Positions 16,794 through 25,038 of a DNA stretch of 42,743 bases are shown here, one piece after another (position 1 is the stretch's first letter; every line of letters starts with the position of its first letter). Position numbers and translations under genes: made by a program. Location: the NCBI GenBank assembly GCA_048498995.1, contig JBEHWX010000048.1, positions 1 through 42,743 on the forward strand. Reading direction: 5' to 3'. Below the pieces are notes generated by a model. That model saw nothing but the letters and a program-made list of their open reading frames with translations, had not been told where the DNA came from and made no database searches. Source of the stretch: JBEHWX01 sp048498995 (GTDB lineage: Bacteria > Bacteroidota > Ignavibacteria > OLB7).

Positions 16794-18065
16794 CTACGCC
16801 ATGGCCACCTTCTCTCCCACGCTTCGGCGCGGGCGGGTGAGCCAGCAGACCACCAGGCACGCCAGGGCAAAGGCGGCCAGCAGCGCGAACCCGGCGTCGA
16901 AGCTCCCGGTCTGCTTCTTGAGGATGCCGAGCACCAGCGGCGGAAAGAATCCTCCCAGCCCTCCGGCGGCTCCCACCAGCCCGGTGACACCGCCGACGGA
17001 GCGGGGGAAATACTCCGGCACCAGCTTGAACACCGCGCCGTTGCCGAGCCCGATGGCCAGCGCCACGCCGAGCGCGCCGATGGTGAACGGAACCATGGTA
17101 CCGAAGATCATCAGCAGCGCCATCGCGGCAACCACCGGGAAGACCACCATCAGCACCCCTCGCCCGCCGATCCTGTCGGCCACGATCCCTCCCAGCGGCC
17201 GCATCAACGTCGCCAGCAGCACGAAGCCGGCAGTCCTGAGCCCGGCATCCTTCGGCTCCAGCGAGAAGAGATCGGTCAGCAGCGTCGGCAGATAGATGCT
17301 CATCGCCACGAAGCCGCCGAAGGTGAGGAAGTAGAAGAGCGAGAGGGTCCAGCTCATCGGCTGGCGGAGCACCTCGCGAAAATCCTTCATCGACTTGGGA
17401 GCCGGACGGTTCGGCGCGTTCTCGGCCTTGAGGGAGAAGACGAGGAGCCAGAGCGCGGTCAGGACCGCGAAGGTCCAGAAGCCCCAGACGAAGCCGGCCG
17501 CGCCGGCGATCACCGGGGCGCCGTAGGCCGCCAGCGACTGGCCGATGTTCCCGGCGCCGTAGATGCCGAGCGCGAATCCCTGGCGGCCGGCCGGGTACCA
17601 TCCGCTGACGAAGGCCACGCCGACCGAGAAGCTCGCCAGTCCCACGCCGATGAACAGGCCGCAGAGAAGAAGCTGCCAGTAGGCGTCGATCATGCCGATC
17701 AGCATGGCAGGGACAATCGAGCAGGCCATCACGATCGGAAACACCAGACGGCCGCCGAGACGGTCGGTGATGATCCCGAGCGGAATGCGCCCGAGCGAGC
17801 CGAGCAGCACCGGCATCGCCAGCGCGATGCTCACCTGGAGCGGATCGAGTCCGAGACGCCCCTTCAGCAGGGGCATCATGGCCGAGACCGAGCCGAAGAC
17901 CGCGAAGCAGACGGTGAAGGCGCCCGTGCCGAGCACGAGCTGCAGCGTGTTCCCGGAAGGGCTCCCCGGGGAGCTCGCGGGGGAGCTCTCCGGCAGGCTC
18001 CCGGATGCGTTATCCGAGGGAGCCGCCGCTGTCGGAGCGGTCGGGAATTGTTCTGTCGAGTCCAT
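16794..18065 (-). CDS. narK: Nitrate/nitrite transporter, NarK-type MFS
   Basis: 423 residues, ATG at 18065 with GAGG seven bases upstream. After a 35-residue Ser/Pro-rich tail that is unusual for NarK, about twelve membrane helices follow. The NarK nitrate-signature regions are visible: GFALGIYGAGNIGQSLAAYG and, in the second half, GNGAVFKLVPEYFPRSVGGV with a Gly-rich helix after it. It exchanges or imports nitrate and exports nitrite across the inner membrane. It is the last gene of the minus-strand operon and its start lies inside the small membrane-protein gene (56-base overlap), implying translational coupling. Control by the FNR-like promoter at 22936-22980 is inferred. Confidence 0.88.
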   Translation of the reverse strand: MDSTEQFPTAPTAAAPSDNASGSLPESSPASSPGSPSGNTLQLVLGTGAFTVCFAVFGSVSAMMPLLKGRLGLDPLQVSIALAMPVLLGSLGRIPLGIITDRLGGRLVFPIVMACSIVPAMLIGMIDAYWQLLLCGLFIGVGLASFSVGVAFVSGWYPAGRQGFALGIYGAGNIGQSLAAYGAPVIAGAAGFVWGFWTFAVLTALWLLVFSLKAENAPNRPAPKSMKDFREVLRQPMSWTLSLFYFLTFGGFVAMSIYLPTLLTDLFSLEPKDAGLRTAGFVLLATLMRPLGGIVADRIGGRGVLMVVFPVVAAMALLMIFGTMVPFTIGALGVALAIGLGNGAVFKLVPEYFPRSVGGVTGLVGAAGGLGGFFPPLVLGILKKQTGSFDAGFALLAAFALACLVVCWLTRPRRSVGEKVAMA

Positions 18066-18273
18066 AGATGTACCTCAGAAGGCCGAAGTTGAGTCCCAGG
18101 CAGACAAGGCTTACCAGAGCCGCCGGTATGGCGGTCGAGCTGTCACCTCCCAGGAACGCGTTCATGGTCGCGGTAAGAAGCCAGAGCTGCAGGATGACGA
18201 TCGCCAGGACGAGGCAGAGAATCCCATAGATGATCGTGGTCCGCTGGCTCCGGCTGAACAGGCGCCTCGTCAT
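18010..18273 (-). CDS. Small two-helix membrane protein (DUF6755-like)
   Basis: 87 residues from the ATG at 18273, whose ATGA overlaps the stop of the Rieske gene. It has two hydrophobic helices (IIYGILCLVLAIVILQLWLL and IPAALVSLVCLGLNFGLLRY) with short basic ends. It resembles the short DUF6755-type proteins found in nitrate reductase clusters, by recollection only. It overlaps the start of narK. It probably helps anchor or assemble the electron-transfer complex; this is inference. Confidence 0.7.
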   Translation of the reverse strand: MTRRLFSRSQRTTIIYGILCLVLAIVILQLWLLTATMNAFLGGDSSTAIPAALVSLVCLGLNFGLLRYIYGLDRTIPDRSDSGGSLG

Positions 18274-18815
18274 GCCATCCTCTCGCGGATGCCGGTGGCG
18301 TAGACCCGTCCGTTGCGGAGCGCGAGCTCCACTTCCGGGAGGGGGCGGCGCGGCGGCCCGGAGATCGGCCGCCCGGTGCTCATGTCGAAGGTTCCCTCGT
18401 GGCAGGGGCAATGGAGTGTGCCGTGCTCGGTGTTCGGCTTCACCGGACAGGAAAGGTGGGTGCACTTCTGACTGTAGGCCATGAAGCTCCGCTCCCCGGT
18501 CCGGATCAGAAGGCAGGTGTCGTGCTCGGCGGGATATTCGAAGGTGAGGCTTCCGCCGACCGGGAGCGCGTCGATGGCGGCCACCTCCCGCATCGGAGGC
18601 CGGCCCCGCCGCGTCCGGAGCATGTTCTCCGCGGCGATCCAGAACTGCCCGACGGTGAAGGCCAGGCTGGTCATCACGAGGAACTTCGTGAAGTCGCGAC
18701 GGGCGATGTAATCGTCCTGCGGCGTGTCGATCGGGAAATCGCGCCGCCAGACCGGCTGCTCCTCCTCGGGACGTCCGTCGGGAGGGATCGAGAGTCGTTC
18801 GTGATCGATGCGCAT
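18270..18815 (-). CDS. Rieske [2Fe-2S] protein
   Basis: 181 residues, ATG at 18815. Cluster ligands are clear: CTHLSC (Cys118, His120) and HCPCHEG (Cys136, His139), with Cys123 and Cys138 placed as the structural disulfide of bc1-type Rieske proteins. Residues 39-60 (ARRDFTKFLVMTSLAFTVGQ) combine a twin arginine with a hydrophobic helix, which fits a Tat-type signal anchor and an outward-facing domain. It begins 6 bp after the ferredoxin-subunit stop and overlaps the next gene. It probably passes electrons between the quinone-side membrane protein and the ferredoxin or molybdoenzyme subunit. Confidence 0.88.
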   Translation of the reverse strand: MRIDHERLSIPPDGRPEEEQPVWRRDFPIDTPQDDYIARRDFTKFLVMTSLAFTVGQFWIAAENMLRTRRGRPPMREVAAIDALPVGGSLTFEYPAEHDTCLLIRTGERSFMAYSQKCTHLSCPVKPNTEHGTLHCPCHEGTFDMSTGRPISGPPRRPLPEVELALRNGRVYATGIRERMA

Positions 18816-18821
18816 GGCTGC

Positions 18822-19466
18822 CTACTCCTCGATATAGATGCCCGCCAGAAGCGGATCGTTGGGGATGGTGATGCCGATCGGCTCCTGGGCGAGGGCCGAG
18901 GTAACGTCGACCACCGTCGTCGACGGCTCGTCGATCGGCACCATCATGTTCACTTTGGTCGTGATCGTCTGCCGGCCGAAGCGGAAGACGTTGGTCGGCC
19001 GGGAGCGGGGGCGCAGGCGCTCCACCTCCTGGCGCGTCCCGTAGAAGAGCGCCTGGCTGGGGCAGACCGTGGCGCACATCGGCTTCTTGCCTATGGATGT
19101 ACGATCGTAGCAGAGGTCGCACTTCATCATCAGGTTCAGCTCCACCTGCATCTTCGGCACGCCAAACGGACAGGCGAGCACGCAGTTGCCGCAGGCGATG
19201 CAGCGCGGCTTGCGGGCGCTCTGCACCACGCCGTCATCGGTCTTCTTGATCGCGTCGGCCGGGCAGACCTCGGCGCAGGTGGGGGTGTCGCAGTGCATGC
19301 AGACCACCGGCGCGGTCTGCGTCGACAGGCTGCGGTCGACGTATTCGAGGTGAATCATCGCGGTCCCCTTGTGGGTATCGCATTCGCTGCAGGCCTGCAC
19401 GCAGGCCTGGCAGCCGATGCACCTGCTCGGGTCGATGAAGAATTCGTAGCTCTCCGGTACCGGCAT
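18822..19466 (-). CDS. Four-cluster 4Fe-4S ferredoxin subunit (DmsB/NrfC-like)
   Basis: 214 residues from the ATG at 19466. Four cysteine groups of the DMSO-reductase B-subunit type are visible: CIGCQACVQAC (16-26), CMHCDTPTCAEVC, CIACGNCVLAC and CDLCYDRTSIGKKPMCATVC. The protein wires electrons from the membrane or Rieske subunits to the molybdoenzyme. It starts 17 bp after the catalytic-subunit stop. There is no signal sequence, so it would travel with, or stay beside, the catalytic subunit. Confidence 0.88.
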   Translation of the reverse strand: MPVPESYEFFIDPSRCIGCQACVQACSECDTHKGTAMIHLEYVDRSLSTQTAPVVCMHCDTPTCAEVCPADAIKKTDDGVVQSARKPRCIACGNCVLACPFGVPKMQVELNLMMKCDLCYDRTSIGKKPMCATVCPSQALFYGTRQEVERLRPRSRPTNVFRFGRQTITTKVNMMVPIDEPSTTVVDVTSALAQEPIGITIPNDPLLAGIYIEE

Positions 19467-19483
19467 GGCTCCACGCTCCTCGA

Positions 19484-21730
19484 TTACTGCTGCGATTCCA
19501 GGTGATCGGCATACTCCGGCGCCCCCTCGGCCTTCCGGAGACGCACCGCGCAGACCTTGAACTCCGGGATCTTCGAGATCGGGTCCTGCGCGGAGATCGT
19601 CAGCCGGTTGGCGCTCTTCGGTCCGGCCCAGTGGTACGGGATGAAGACCGTGTCCGGGCGGATGGTGGTGACCACCTGCGCGCGGAGCGTGATGGCGCCT
19701 CGGCGGGAGGCCACCTCCACCCACTCCCCGTCGGCGATGCCGAGCCTGCCGGCGAGCGTCGGGTGCATCTCCACGTACGGCTCCGGATACTGCTTCACCA
19801 GCGGGCCGATCCGCCTGGTCTGCGTGCCGGAGAGGAACTGGCTCACCACCCGCCCGGTGGTCAGGATCACCGGATACTCCTGGTCCACGTCCTCGGCCGG
19901 CGGCGAGTAGCGCGCCACGTTGAAGCGCGCCTTGCCGTCCGGGAAATAGAACGGGCCGGCGCCGCGCGCGATCGGATTCCAGGAGCCCGGCTCGAACATC
20001 CTCGGCGTGCCGGGATGCTCCTCGGTGGGGCATGGCCAGCAGACGCCGTATTCATTCTCGATCCGCTCGTAGGTGATACCGGCGTAATCGCAGACGCCGC
20101 CGCTGGAGGCGCGACGGAGCTCATCGAAGATCTCCCCCGGCGAGCCGAAGGTGAGGCCCTTTGAGCGTCCGAGCGCCGAGGCGATATCCTGGATGATCCG
20201 CCAGTCCTGGCGCGCGTCGCCCGGCGGGTCGATCGCCTTGTTGATCTTGATCACCCTCCCCTCGATCTGCGTCACCGTTCCCTCGTCCTCCTCCTGGAGC
20301 GATCCGGGGAGAATCACGTCGGCGTGGCGCGCCGTCTCGTTCAGAAAGAAGTCGATCGCCACGTAGAACTCGAGCTTCTCGAGCATCCTTCTGACGAAGT
20401 CGTTGTCCGGCAGGGAGACCAGCGGATTGAAGCAGATGCTGAGCAGTCCCTTGATCTCGCCGGAGTCGATCTTCCGGAAGAGCTCGTAGGCGTCGACGCC
20501 CGGCTGCGGAAGCTCCTCCGGCGCCATTCCCCAGATCCCGGCGATATGCGCGCGGTGCTCCGGGTTGCCGAGATCGCGTCCGCCGGGGAGCTGATCGGCC
20601 TTCTGACCATGCTCGCGTCCCCCCTGCCCGTTGGCCTGTCCGGTGATCGTGGCGTAACCGCAGTTGGGGCGGCCGATGCGGCCGGAGGCAAGGACGATGT
20701 TGATGGCGCCGAGCACGTTCTGCACGCCATGGCTGTGATGCTCGATGCCGCGCGCGTGCATCAGGAAGCTGGTGGAGGCGGTGCCCCAGAGCTCGGCGGC
20801 CTGATGGATCAGCCGCTCGGCGACGCCGGTCACCTGCGCGGTCCGCTTCGGCGTCCACTCGGCCACGTGCGCGGCAACCTCATCGAACCCGACCGTGCTC
20901 CGCTCGATGAAGTCGTGATCGATCCAGTCGTTCTCGATCATCAGATGGAGGATGCCGTTGAAGAGCGCGACGTCGCGTCCCGGCTTGATCGGGAGGAACA
21001 GGTCGCAGGTGCGGGCGATCGGGGTGATGCGCGGATCGACCACGACCACGCGGGCGCCGTTCTCGCGCGCCTGCCAGACGTAGTCGGTGGTGATCGGCGC
21101 GCACTCGGCCACGTTGGCGCCGCTGATCCAGACCACCTCCGCTCCGAGGATATCGTTCCAGGGATTTGCGGCGCGATCGACGCCGAAGGCCTTCTTGTTC
21201 CCCGCCCCGGCCGAGACCATGCAGAGCCGGCCGTTGTAGTCGATATGGGAGGTCCGCAGGCACATGTGCGCGAACTTTCCCATCAGATAGGTCTTCTCCG
21301 TGGTGAGGCTCGCGCCGCTCAGCAGCCCGAACGCGTTCATGCCGTGGGTCGTCTGGATCCGGTCGATCTCGGCGGCCACGCGCCTGACGGCCGCGTCGTA
21401 GGCCATCGGCCGGAATCCTCCAGAGGTGCCCGGATCGCGCTCGAGCGCCGTGAGAAGCCGGTCGGGATGCGAGCCCTGGAGGTAGCGCTTCACCCCTTTC
21501 GGACAGAGCTTCCCCTTGTTGAAGGGGAACTCGGTCCAGGGCTCGAAGCCGATCACCGTGTTCTCCTTCACCTTCAGCTGAATGCCGCACTGCTGTCCGC
21601 AGAAGCAGCAGTGCGTCTTGACCATCTTCTCCGGCTCGACGCTCGGGGCCACGCGCCCCTGCTGCATGAAGGCCAGATGAGGTCCGAATTGATCGATGAT
21701 CCGCTCGGGATCGACGGGAAGTGTCGCCAT
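19484..21730 (-). CDS. Molybdopterin nitrate reductase catalytic subunit (Nap/Nas type)
   Basis: 748 residues from the ATG at 21730; five more codons upstream begin with TTG and are unlikely. The N-terminal [4Fe-4S] ligands are Cys41, Cys44, Cys48 and Cys76 (CCFCGQQC, then LCPKG). The Mo ligand is probably Cys170 in GRLCMVSAG, as in Nap/Nas enzymes. Later molybdopterin-binding segments are complete (VVVVDPRITPIA, ARGIEHHSHGVQN, TGQANGQGGREHGQKADQLP). It lies in one operon with NarK and electron-transfer proteins, so nitrate is the likely substrate. There is no Tat signal at the N-terminus, which suggests a cytoplasmic enzyme. A formate dehydrogenase-like activity cannot be fully excluded. Confidence 0.8.
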   Translation of the reverse strand: MATLPVDPERIIDQFGPHLAFMQQGRVAPSVEPEKMVKTHCCFCGQQCGIQLKVKENTVIGFEPWTEFPFNKGKLCPKGVKRYLQGSHPDRLLTALERDPGTSGGFRPMAYDAAVRRVAAEIDRIQTTHGMNAFGLLSGASLTTEKTYLMGKFAHMCLRTSHIDYNGRLCMVSAGAGNKKAFGVDRAANPWNDILGAEVVWISGANVAECAPITTDYVWQARENGARVVVVDPRITPIARTCDLFLPIKPGRDVALFNGILHLMIENDWIDHDFIERSTVGFDEVAAHVAEWTPKRTAQVTGVAERLIHQAAELWGTASTSFLMHARGIEHHSHGVQNVLGAINIVLASGRIGRPNCGYATITGQANGQGGREHGQKADQLPGGRDLGNPEHRAHIAGIWGMAPEELPQPGVDAYELFRKIDSGEIKGLLSICFNPLVSLPDNDFVRRMLEKLEFYVAIDFFLNETARHADVILPGSLQEEDEGTVTQIEGRVIKINKAIDPPGDARQDWRIIQDIASALGRSKGLTFGSPGEIFDELRRASSGGVCDYAGITYERIENEYGVCWPCPTEEHPGTPRMFEPGSWNPIARGAGPFYFPDGKARFNVARYSPPAEDVDQEYPVILTTGRVVSQFLSGTQTRRIGPLVKQYPEPYVEMHPTLAGRLGIADGEWVEVASRRGAITLRAQVVTTIRPDTVFIPYHWAGPKSANRLTISAQDPISKIPEFKVCAVRLRKAEGAPEYADHLESQQ

Positions 21731-21776
21731 GGCGTGAGCAAGCAATGGTAGATTTGCGCGCGGTTACGTCGGATCG

Positions 21777-22880
21777 TCAGTCGATATTTGCGTCACCGGC
21801 GATCGGAGTGCCGGCGAACGGAGTGCCGGCACGTCGGGAGGCGCGGGCATCGTTCCAGATCCTCCCCTGCGCCAGCACGAGCATCTTTCGTCGACACGAG
21901 GGGCAGACGTGCTGGTAGTGCTCGCCGGCCGGCTCCTCCATCCGGTAGTTGAATCCGAGCCGGCTCTCCACCTCGATCAGGTCGGCCACGTGCATGGCCG
22001 AGGCGAACGGCTGGCCGCAGCGGAGGCAGCTCTGCTGCTGGCCGGCGGCGCCGACATCGCGATAGAAGCTGACGCCGAGCTGCGCCGGACGCTGGAAGAT
22101 GTGGAAGAACTTCCCGAACGGGAGCCAGAGGAGGGTGAATATTACGGTGATGGCGTGGAGCAGCCCGATGAACTCGTAGCCGTATCCTTTCATCCAGCTG
22201 TACGATGCGGTCAGCATCAGCCCGGTGACGCTGACGGCGAAGAGGAGGATCAGCGGGAGGAAGTCCTCGCCGAACTGCTGCACGGCCGCCGCGCCGTGGT
22301 CCCGCATCCGCCGTCTGAGGGCGATCATCACGCCGGCGATCACCAGGAACGAGGCCCACACCAGGCCATGGAAGATCAGGAAGCCGACGATCGACTCGGT
22401 CGGGAAAGAGAACGTGGGGAACCCGAAGAGGAAGACGCGATACCAGCCGGCCTCCCCCGGCAGCGTCTCGAAGTGGAGCCAGCCGAACACCAGCGGGAAG
22501 GTGATGCCGAAGGCGAGGATGCAGCCCCACATCAGCAGCAGGTGCGCCAGCCAGCGGAAGCGTCCCCGATGGGCGATGAAACGGTTCATCGCCACGTCGA
22601 GCACCATCCGTTTTCCCCAGTTCGCGGCGTTGGCCAGACGGAACCCGCGCTTGAAGAACACCTGCCATCCGCGACGCCAGTAAAGCGCGGTGGCCGGACG
22701 CTGCAGCCAGACCGAATAGCGGTAGACGATGCCGAAGGTGGCGAAGAGCACGGCGAAGGTGTAGCCGACGAGCGCGGCATCGAAGTGCGCCAGGTTGCGC
22801 GACCCGACCACGATCAGCACCGCGACGATCGCCGTGGCCACCCCTCCGGCGGTGGCTGCTCGCATGGTTTCGTGACGCAT
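21777..22880 (-). CDS. Membrane electron-transfer protein (NarI/DsrM-like) with zinc-finger-like Cys pairs
   Basis: 367 residues, ATG at 22880 with AAGGGG upstream, first gene of the operon. About six membrane helices follow; histidines in the helix segments (for example AHLLLMWG, FLIFHGLVW, IGLLHAITV) could bind b-type haem as in NarI-like subunits. After the last helix a soluble tail has CLRCGQPF and CPSCRRKM, a possible rubredoxin- or zinc-ribbon-like knuckle. The likely role is quinol oxidation feeding the Rieske and ferredoxin subunits. An FNR-like promoter lies 87 bp upstream. Confidence 0.75.
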   Translation of the reverse strand: MRHETMRAATAGGVATAIVAVLIVVGSRNLAHFDAALVGYTFAVLFATFGIVYRYSVWLQRPATALYWRRGWQVFFKRGFRLANAANWGKRMVLDVAMNRFIAHRGRFRWLAHLLLMWGCILAFGITFPLVFGWLHFETLPGEAGWYRVFLFGFPTFSFPTESIVGFLIFHGLVWASFLVIAGVMIALRRRMRDHGAAAVQQFGEDFLPLILLFAVSVTGLMLTASYSWMKGYGYEFIGLLHAITVIFTLLWLPFGKFFHIFQRPAQLGVSFYRDVGAAGQQQSCLRCGQPFASAMHVADLIEVESRLGFNYRMEEPAGEHYQHVCPSCRRKMLVLAQGRIWNDARASRRAGTPFAGTPIAGDANID

Positions 22881-22935
22881 CGTGGATTCCCCTTGATTCT
22901 GTTCACGTTCAGCGCCCGAACGGCGAGGAACAGAA

Positions 22936-22980
22936 ACAAACTACGGACCGTTGAATGCGGCAAACCATGACTTGGATCAT
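22936..22980 (-). promoter_or_regulatory. FNR-like promoter of the nitrate operon
   Basis: The palindrome ATGACTTGGATCAT (22967-22980) is centred exactly 34 bp from a minus-strand -7 box TAGTTTGT (22936-22943). This places the palindrome near -41, typical of a class II Crp/Fnr activator site. The palindrome starts 87 bp upstream of the ATG at 22880. Confidence 0.7.
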
Positions 22981-22982
22981 AG

Positions 22983-23011
22983 TACGATAGATTCGCAATA
23001 CGATAGATTCG
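22983..23011 (+). repeat. Short direct repeat TACGATAGATTCG
   Basis: The 13-base word TACGATAGATTCG occurs twice, at 22983 and 22999 (16-bp period), directly beside the FNR-like palindrome. It may be a second regulator site or a chance duplication. Confidence 0.5.
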
Positions 23012-23107
23012 TGGCGCCGGAGGCCACGATCGCGGACCGCTCCCCGGGCGCTCTCCGCGCAACGGCAATGTTTCCGGCCCTTCCATCGATATCATTGAGG
23101 TGATCAG

Positions 23108-23572
23108 ATGCCCCGCCTGCCGAAGCGCTTCGCCGAATTCATGCAGCAGTACCCGGACGTCGGACGCGCCTACCGCGCCCTCGGCGACGCCACGGAGGCG
23201 GCCGGACCGCTTTCGGCGCGGGAGATCCGCCTGGCCAAGCTCGCGATCGCCGTCGGGACCCGTCAGGAATCGGCGGTCCGCGCCCATGCCCGCCGCGCGC
23301 TCGAGGCCGGATGCTCCCCGGATGAGATCCGCCACATCCTGCTGTTGAGCACCACGACGATCGGATTTTCGGCCATGATGACCGCGCTCGGGTGGGTCGA
23401 GAACATGATCGCCGAGCGCGCGCCGCATCCCGATGCTCCGCAACCCGATGCTTCGCATCCCGATGCTCCGCAATCGGAGATCACGGATACGAATGCCCCG
23501 GATACGGCCCCACAGCGGGCCGATTCCGACGCATCGAACGACGCATCGAGCGATACCGCACCCACATCCTGA
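23108..23572 (+). CDS. Carboxymuconolactone decarboxylase/AhpD-like protein
   Basis: 154 residues, ATG at 23108 with GAGG seven bases upstream. Residues 10-100 fit the CMD/AhpD helical fold (REIRLAKLAIAVGTRQESAV, then the typical HARRALEAGCSPDEI motif). The CxxC redox pair of true AhpD is missing; only one Cys is present, so it is closer to the gamma-CMD type, and peroxidase activity is unlikely. The last 45 residues are a low-complexity Asp/Ala/Pro/Thr tail built partly from a 5-residue repeat. It lies divergent from the nitrate operon. Confidence 0.78.
   Translation: MPRLPKRFAEFMQQYPDVGRAYRALGDATEAAGPLSAREIRLAKLAIAVGTRQESAVRAHARRALEAGCSPDEIRHILLLSTTTIGFSAMMTALGWVENMIAERAPHPDAPQPDASHPDAPQSEITDTNAPDTAPQRADSDASNDASSDTAPTS
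23429..23473 (+). repeat. Three 15-bp repeats coding a PDAPQ-type tail
   Basis: The unit CCCGATGCTCCGCAA occurs three times in frame at 23429, 23444 and 23459 with one to two changes. It encodes the repeat PDA(P/S)(Q/H) in the tail of the CMD-fold protein. Confidence 0.75.
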
Positions 23573-23672
23573 CACCATTTCGACCACCGGCGAAGCGAGT
23601 CACTCCAACGGACGCGGCACCCAACCATTTCCCGCGCCGTTATCGTGACGCCGCACATACACAGGATCCTTC

Positions 23673-24899
23673 ATGCACAAGAGATCGGCATTTCCGCTTC
23701 TGCTCTCCCTCGCTCTGACCGTCGGCGCCGCGCACGCGCAGACGGTGACGATCGGCGGAGAGATCCGCGAGCGGAGCGAATTCGACGGCCGCTCCCCGCT
23801 CGTCGGGGCGACCATTGATATCTACCACCTGCTGAGAACGCGCCTGGCCGCGAACATCGGCATCGACGACCATATCTCGGCGCGGATCGAGGTTCAGGAC
23901 GCGCGCGTCTTCGGACAGACCAACTGGGTGACCAATTCCGGCTCGCCGGACTTCGACCTCCGCCAGGGATATCTCGACGTGAAGAATATCGGCGGCACGC
24001 CGTTCGGCTTCCGCGTGGGGCGCCAGATGCTCCTGTACGCCAACGAGCGGGTGATCGGCGCCGGCGACTGGGGAAACACCGGGCAGTCGTTCGACGGCAT
24101 CGTGGCCACCGCGAGAACCGGCGATTTCCGCGTCGACGCGCTCGGAATGGCCATCTCGCGCCAAGGGACGCATCCGCAGTACGCGCGGGACGTGTTCCTG
24201 ACCGGCCTCTGGGGAATCTGGAGCCCGGACTCCAACCGGACCTCGGTCCAGGCGTTCTACCTCTTCGACGATCCATCGGAGTATGCGTCGCGACAGAACC
24301 GGCACACGATCGGGTTCTACACGCGCGGGGCCGCCGGCGCGCTGGATGCCGAGCTCGACGGCGCGCTGCAGCTCGGCGACTATTTCACCTACGGCACGAG
24401 ATCGGATCTCTCGGCCTCGATGATCGGCGCGCGCCTCGGATATACGATCGGAGATCAGACCACGCTCCGATTCGGCGTAGGCTACGACCGGCTTTCGGGC
24501 AATCCCGGCAACGGATCTGCCACGCACGGGGAGTTCTCCGTGATGTACGGCACCACGCACAAGTTCTACGGCCTCATCGACTATCTCCCCCCGACCTCCG
24601 GTTATGGCCTCCAGGACCTGATGCTGACGGTGAACGTGACTCCGACCACCGGGCCGGGACCCGGGCTCACGCTCGAGCTGCACAGGTTCCTCACGGCAAC
24701 CGATCCGGCGGATCTCGGCTTGCCGGGCGGGACAAGCGCTATCGGCAACGAACTGGACCTGACCTCCAGCTACCGCCCCGCGCGCCCACTGGTGGTCACC
24801 GGAGGATTCGCGGTGTTCGACGGCGATCCCGGACGCCCGCTGCGCCTGGGGCGCCAGACCACCTTATGGGGCTACCTGTCGACCACCCTTTCGTTCTGA
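23673..24899 (+). CDS. Outer-membrane beta-barrel porin (alginate-export-like)
   Basis: 408 residues, ATG at 23673 with AGGA six bases upstream. A signal peptide (HKRSAFPLLLSLALTVGAAHA, cut before QTV) leads into alternating amphipathic strands with aromatic girdle residues, ending in an aromatic residue (TTLSF), as expected for an outer-membrane barrel. The order of strands (GEIRERSEF, then LLRTRLAANIGIDDHISARI and QGYLDVKNIGGTPFGFRVGR) resembles the alginate-export/DUF1302-type porin group. It may pass anions such as nitrate or nitrite in this context, which is inference. It follows the CMD-fold gene by 100 bp. Confidence 0.78.
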   Translation: MHKRSAFPLLLSLALTVGAAHAQTVTIGGEIRERSEFDGRSPLVGATIDIYHLLRTRLAANIGIDDHISARIEVQDARVFGQTNWVTNSGSPDFDLRQGYLDVKNIGGTPFGFRVGRQMLLYANERVIGAGDWGNTGQSFDGIVATARTGDFRVDALGMAISRQGTHPQYARDVFLTGLWGIWSPDSNRTSVQAFYLFDDPSEYASRQNRHTIGFYTRGAAGALDAELDGALQLGDYFTYGTRSDLSASMIGARLGYTIGDQTTLRFGVGYDRLSGNPGNGSATHGEFSVMYGTTHKFYGLIDYLPPTSGYGLQDLMLTVNVTPTTGPGPGLTLELHRFLTATDPADLGLPGGTSAIGNELDLTSSYRPARPLVVTGGFAVFDGDPGRPLRLGRQTTLWGYLSTTLSF

Positions 24900-24938
24900 G
24901 CAGGCAGTTCGATCGTCATCGCGCCACGCGGATCGTGT

Positions 24939-24983
24939 GTGATCCAGGTCATAGAATCCGGTCCGCGTGGCGCCGTAGGTTGC
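24939..24983 (+). promoter_or_regulatory. FNR-like promoter of the Crp/Fnr-RIC operon
   Basis: The palindrome GTGATCCAGGTCAT (24939-24952) lies 34 bp, centre to centre, from the -7 box TAGGTTGC (24976-24983). The distance from palindrome to start codon equals that in the nitrate operon. The regulator may control its own gene. Confidence 0.7.
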
Positions 24984-25038
24984 ATTCATCACGGCACGCG
25001 AGCGCATCGGCGAGCGCGGGGCCAGCCAAGGAACGAAC

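Noticed and set aside
20324..21751. 475-residue plus-strand frame across the molybdoenzyme gene
   Set aside because: The minus strand encodes a full Mo-enzyme with all ligands.
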